Positions 13,103 through 14,637 of a stretch of DNA of 14,637 nt are shown piece by piece. The stretch is from a bacterium (lineage in GTDB: Bacteria > Hydrogenedentota > Hydrogenedentia > Hydrogenedentiales > SLHB01), in NCBI GenBank assembly GCA_024231375.1, contig JAAEQP010001214.1, positions 1 through 14,637 on the forward strand, written 5' to 3'. The number at the start of each line of letters is the position of its first letter. Within the stretch, counting starts at the first letter, position 1. A program made the position numbers and the translations under genes. The notes below the pieces were generated by a model that saw only the letters and a program-made list of their open reading frames with translations, made no database searches and was not told where the DNA came from.

Positions 13103-14637
13103 ATGTCCCGAATTGCCATCGCGGGAAACCCCAACGCGGGGAAAACATCCCTCTTCAACCACCTTACCGGAACGGTCCAATCCGTCAGCAATTACCCTGG
13201 CGTGACCGTGGAACGGAAGGAGGGGGTCGCGCGCGTCGATGGCCAGCGGATCAATGTCATCGACCTTCCCGGCACCTATTCGTTGACGGCCTATTCGCGC
13301 GAGGAGGTGGTCGCTCGCAACTTCATCATCGAGGAGAAGCCCGACTTGGTCGTGGACGTCATTGACGCGTCCAACCTAGAACGGAACCTCTACCTTGCCA
13401 TCCAGATCATGGAAATGAAGGTTCCCATGGTCATCGCACTGAACATGTGCGACGTGGCCAAGAACCGGGGATTCGTCATCGACGCCGACGCCTTGTCGCA
13501 GATGTTGGGTGTCCCGGTCGTGCCCACGTGCGGCAACAAGGGGCTGGGCGTCGACAAGCTTCTGGAGACCTGTGTGGCCGCCATCGGCGGTTCGGTCCCA
13601 TGCTCGCCCCGTCCGGTCACCTATGGGCATGAGGTGGACCAGGAAATCAACCGGCTCGGTGAGCGCATCGCAGGCGTCGAAGCCATTGCAGAGACATATC
13701 ATCCGCGCTGGGTCGCGGTGAAGCTCATCGAAGGGGACGAGGAAATCGTTGGACGTGTGCGGACGTTGGCGGGCGACCGCGCGGCGCGAATTCTGGAGAA
13801 ATCCGCCGCCGCCGCACGAGCCATCGAGGCGCACTACGGTGACGACGTGACAACCATTATCGCGGAGCGGCGGTACGGGTTCGCCGCGGGGGCCTTGAAG
13901 CGGTGTCTCACCTTGACCGGCGAAGCGCGTCAGAACGTGACGGATCGAATCGATGGCGTCGTGTGCAACCGGCTGCTGGGTCCCATCATCCTCGTCGGCA
14001 TCGTGACGATGTTGTTCTTCTGGGTATTCAAAATCTCGGACGAATGGGCGTGGATTCCCTGGGTTAGCGGTTGGGTCAGCCCCACGGGGTTGATGGAGTG
14101 GACCTTCGAGCGCCTTTCGGATCTAGTGGCGCCGCTTGAGCAATCCACGCCCATGTTGCACTCGCTCCTGAACGATGGCCTTATCGGCGGCGTCGGCGGC
14201 GTGATGGATTTCGTGCCGTTGGTGTTCGCCATGTTTCTGTTCATCTCCGCGCTCGAAGATACGGGGTACATCGCCCGCGTGGCGTTCATCCTGGACCGGG
14301 TGCTGCAAACCTTCGGGCTTCAGGGCAAGTCGATTCTGGCGATGATCGTGTCCGGCGGTTTGGGCGCGGGTGGCTGCGCCGTTCCCGGCGTCATGGCGAC
14401 CCGCACGCTCCGGGAAGACAAGGACCGGTTGGTGACCATGCTGGTGGCGCCGTTTATGAACTGTGGCGCGAAAATGCCCGTGTACGCCATGCTGATCGCC
14501 GCCTTTTTCCCGGCGGGACGCACCCGCATGATGCTGCTGTTGTGGGCGATCTCGTGGGTCGCGGCGTTGTCGGCCGCATGGGTGTTGCGGCGATTCGTGA
14601 TTCGTGGCGAGCAGACCCCCTTCGTCATGGAACTGCC
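13103..14637 (+). CDS. feoB: Ferrous iron transporter FeoB, C-terminus beyond window
   Basis: The 511 residues visible comprise the N-terminal G domain and the first part of the membrane permease. The G motifs are GNPNAGKTS (8-16), T35 in YPGVTVE, DLPGT (54-58), NMCD (114-117) and a G5-like TCGNKGLG (142-149). A helical guanine-dissociation-inhibitor-like region spans about 175-285. Membrane segments start at about 291 (LLGPIILVGIVTMLFFWVF) and include the two pore-gate elements, GLGAGGCAVPGVMATRTL (419-436) and PFMNCGAKMPVYA (450-462). The first gate differs from the usual GFGCNVPAIMATRT by extra glycines and a shifted Cys. FeoB imports Fe2+ across the inner membrane, with its GTPase domain in the cytoplasm. 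No stop codon occurs before the window ends. Confidence 0.94.
   Translation, partial: MSRIAIAGNPNAGKTSLFNHLTGTVQSVSNYPGVTVERKEGVARVDGQRINVIDLPGTYSLTAYSREEVVARNFIIEEKPDLVVDVIDASNLERNLYLAIQIMEMKVPMVIALNMCDVAKNRGFVIDADALSQMLGVPVVPTCGNKGLGVDKLLETCVAAIGGSVPCSPRPVTYGHEVDQEINRLGERIAGVEAIAETYHPRWVAVKLIEGDEEIVGRVRTLAGDRAARILEKSAAAARAIEAHYGDDVTTIIAERRYGFAAGALKRCLTLTGEARQNVTDRIDGVVCNRLLGPIILVGIVTMLFFWVFKISDEWAWIPWVSGWVSPTGLMEWTFERLSDLVAPLEQSTPMLHSLLNDGLIGGVGGVMDFVPLVFAMFLFISALEDTGYIARVAFILDRVLQTFGLQGKSILAMIVSGGLGAGGCAVPGVMATRTLREDKDRLVTMLVAPFMNCGAKMPVYAMLIAAFFPAGRTRMMLLLWAISWVAALSAAWVLRRFVIRGEQTPFVMEL

Noticed and set aside
1..14637. CRISPR arrays, rRNA or tRNA genes, insertion-sequence transposases
   Set aside because: No regularly spaced repeats, no rRNA or complete tRNA signatures, and no transposase motifs were found on either strand.

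Overview
This window comes from the chromosome of a GC-rich bacterium with sigma70-like promoters and housekeeping genes. I cannot place it firmly. A single-domain AICAR formyltransferase, a YciH/SUI1 protein, a PPi-type phosphofructokinase and a secreted propeller-like protein suggest an uncultured lineage near Planctomycetota or Hydrogenedentota, but that is a low-confidence inference.

Layout. Bases 1-116 are the 3' tail (domains V and VI) of a group II intron whose body lies outside the window. On the minus strand follow a two-gene unit, a membrane-anchored SGNH hydrolase (1563-2513) and a secreted propeller-like protein (190-1542), then a 125-bp inverted-repeat element (2615-2739) and a LOG-family nucleotide hydrolase (2776-3618). 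Divergent from the LOG gene, a TTGACA promoter drives a ZTP riboswitch with an overlapping intrinsic terminator. This is followed by AICAR formyltransferase (3830-4945) and a SUI1/YciH protein (5001-5381). Next comes a two-gene ABC polysaccharide exporter: a Wzm-like permease (5531-6421) and a Wzt-like ATPase (6421-8493) with a long C-terminal half built from two copies of one roughly 205-residue module. On the minus strand are a PaaI-type thioesterase (8477-8962) and PPi-phosphofructokinase (9057-10280). The 357-bp gap after it holds two divergent promoters. A PHP phosphoesterase (10638-11327, plus) converges on a VOC/glyoxalase-fold protein (11337-11822, minus). The window closes with a ferrous-iron uptake operon: a DtxR-type regulator, two different FeoA proteins and FeoB, which is cut by the window end.

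How the genes work together. The purine locus is self-explanatory: ZMP/ZTP is the substrate pool of AICAR formyltransferase, and the riboswitch should let transcription through when that pool rises. The LOG enzyme, transcribed back to back from a promoter within about 45 bp, acts on nucleotide monophosphates in related proteins, so the divergon may be about nucleotide balance. The feo operon carries its own DtxR-type regulator, probably autoregulated through a site at its promoter. The ABC pair is a surface-glycan exporter without glycosyltransferases in the window.

Most notable signals: the ZTP riboswitch whose conserved 3' core doubles as the terminator arm; the tandemly duplicated, unrecognised domain on the Wzt-like ATPase; a DtxR regulator lacking the ancillary metal site but carrying a C-terminal cysteine cluster; and a recurring arrangement of a -10 box 6-8 nt before the start codon in genes that lack a Shine-Dalgarno sequence, which suggests leaderless mRNAs.
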